Shown here: piece by piece, positions 62,321 to 62,991 of the stretch
Numbering within the stretch: the stretch's first letter is position 1
Layout of the letters: every line of letters begins with the position of its first letter
Assembly: GCA_038212325.1 (NCBI GenBank)
Contig: JBBQUQ010000005.1
Location: 1 to 62,991 of the forward strand
Reading direction: 5' to 3'
From: CAIVAT01 sp038212325
GTDB lineage: Bacteria; Bacteroidota; Bacteroidia; Bacteroidales; FEN-979
Length of the DNA stretch: 62,991 bases
Translations under genes and position numbers: made by a program
Notes under the pieces: generated by a model
Seen by the model: the letters and a program-made list of their open reading frames with translations, nothing else
What the model was told of the DNA's origin: nothing
Database searches by the model: none

Positions 62321-62991
62321 ATGTACATCCGGACAACAAAAAACAAAAGAGGCGACGCTTATTATCATCTGGTGGAGTCATTCCGGCAGGATGGCAAGGT
62401 TAAACAGCGCACCCTGCTTTCATTAGGCCGTGTTGAAGACAACAAACTGACTCAGCTTTCCGAGGCGATCAGTAAGCATTTGGACACGATTCAAGTTATA
62501 GACCTGGCGAAACATATTGATATTGATAACGCTTACATTTATGGGTCCTTGCTGGTTCTGGATCGTTTGATGGAATCTCTGGGGATCAATGAAGTTATTT
62601 CTGAGATTGCCACCAGTCATAAAAAACTGTCATTGGATTTGAAGAAAATCCTGTTCACCTTGATCACATCGCGGTTCGTTAAACCAGTTTCAAAACTTGC
62701 CTTGTATGACCGGTGGATTGAAAAATTTTATCCGGTAATGGTTGATCATGACCTTGCACTACATCATATTTATCGCAGTCTGGATATTCTGTCCGCTCAC
62801 AAAGATCAAATCGAACAATCGCTGTATTCTTACAAGAAGGACCTTTTCAGTATCAATGTTGACATCGTGCTCTATGATTTGACAACCCTGCGTTTTGAGA
62901 GCACGCGTGAGGATCTGGGCGAATTGCGCAAGTTTGGTTACAGCAAAGAAAAGAGATCGGATTGTACGCAGGTTGTCTTCGGCCTGCTAAC
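62321..62991 (+). CDS. IS1634-family transposase (5' part, runs off the window)
   Basis: ATG 62321, preceded by GGAG, one of few SD-like sites here. 223 codons are visible: MYIRTTKNKRGDAYYHLVES, then QRTLLSLGRVEDNKLTQLSE, and the first catalytic-region marks VLYDLTTLRFESTRED and LRKFGYSKEKRSD followed by TQVVFGLL. This is the DDE transposase layout of the IS1634/IS4-like group; the first D is in YDLTTL. No frameshift or stop is seen in the visible part, so the element could be active. Confidence 0.85.
   Translation, partial: MYIRTTKNKRGDAYYHLVESFRQDGKVKQRTLLSLGRVEDNKLTQLSEAISKHLDTIQVIDLAKHIDIDNAYIYGSLLVLDRLMESLGINEVISEIATSHKKLSLDLKKILFTLITSRFVKPVSKLALYDRWIEKFYPVMVDHDLALHHIYRSLDILSAHKDQIEQSLYSYKKDLFSINVDIVLYDLTTLRFESTREDLGELRKFGYSKEKRSDCTQVVFGLL

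Overview
The window looks like chromosomal DNA of a Bacteroidota bacterium, most likely a free-living Bacteroidales-type lineage. This rests on four things. The ruvA-sprA-gcvH order includes the giant type IX secretion (T9SS) translocon gene sprA. Many genes carry Bacteroidota-type promoters (-7 element TAnnTTTG, sometimes a -33 TTG about 17-20 bases upstream). Shine-Dalgarno sequences are mostly absent. Lineage-typical families are present: TPR-membrane proteins, OMP_b-brl TonB-type barrels, FISUMP lipoproteins, DUF3127, and DUF4369/TlpA thioredoxins. No rRNA, tRNA or CRISPR array was seen.

Layout. 1-7 kb: the tail of a membrane protein, a SufT-like/dxs operon facing it, a small exported protein divergent from a TPR-membrane protein, then two NAD(P)-binding proteins. 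6.6-17.3 kb: a dispersed SUF iron-sulfur system (sufE, sufS, then sufD-sufC-sufB, all on the minus strand). A plus-strand M16 protease and a minus-strand membrane MutS-like ATPase lie between sufS and sufBCD, and a broken PspC gene lies between sufE and sufS. 17.7-26.3 kb: DUF3127 protein and a 33-residue lysine-rich protein, a DEFD-box helicase, thiL, a beta-propeller protein with an unlisted 56-residue membrane ORF upstream, a TonB-type outer-membrane barrel and uvrC. 26.4-34.7 kb: the ruvA-sprA-gcvH operon. 34.7-41.6 kb: a collapsed T9SS cargo gene, two TlpA-type thioredoxin genes and a large GH38 alpha-mannosidase. 41.9-47.2 kb: recX, prfB (with a classic programmed +1 frameshift), an ArsC-like gene, fumC and a TMTC-like TPR membrane protein. 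47.2-53.5 kb: a GT39 glycosyltransferase, mntH, a Gly/Tyr-rich lipoprotein, a second TMTC-like protein, a second T9SS cargo remnant and a lumazine-binding-like protein. 53.6-57.1 kb: a glycyl-radical enzyme (closest to 4-hydroxyproline dehydratase by motif) with its radical-SAM activase. 57.4-62 kb: a FISUMP lipoprotein and two ABC-F ATPases, one with a degenerate second ATPase half. 61.9-63.0 kb: a 3' fragment of a YgiD-type dioxygenase gene next to the 5' part of an IS1634-like transposase that leaves the window.

Most genes are housekeeping or lineage-typical. The less ordinary content is the gene debris (two T9SS cargo remnants, a PspC remnant, a YgiD fragment), the very small genes, and families of short word-like tandem repeats. 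One 15-base unit recurs at three gene boundaries. I did not find a convincing new multi-gene defence or biosynthetic system; the findings list what is most worth testing.
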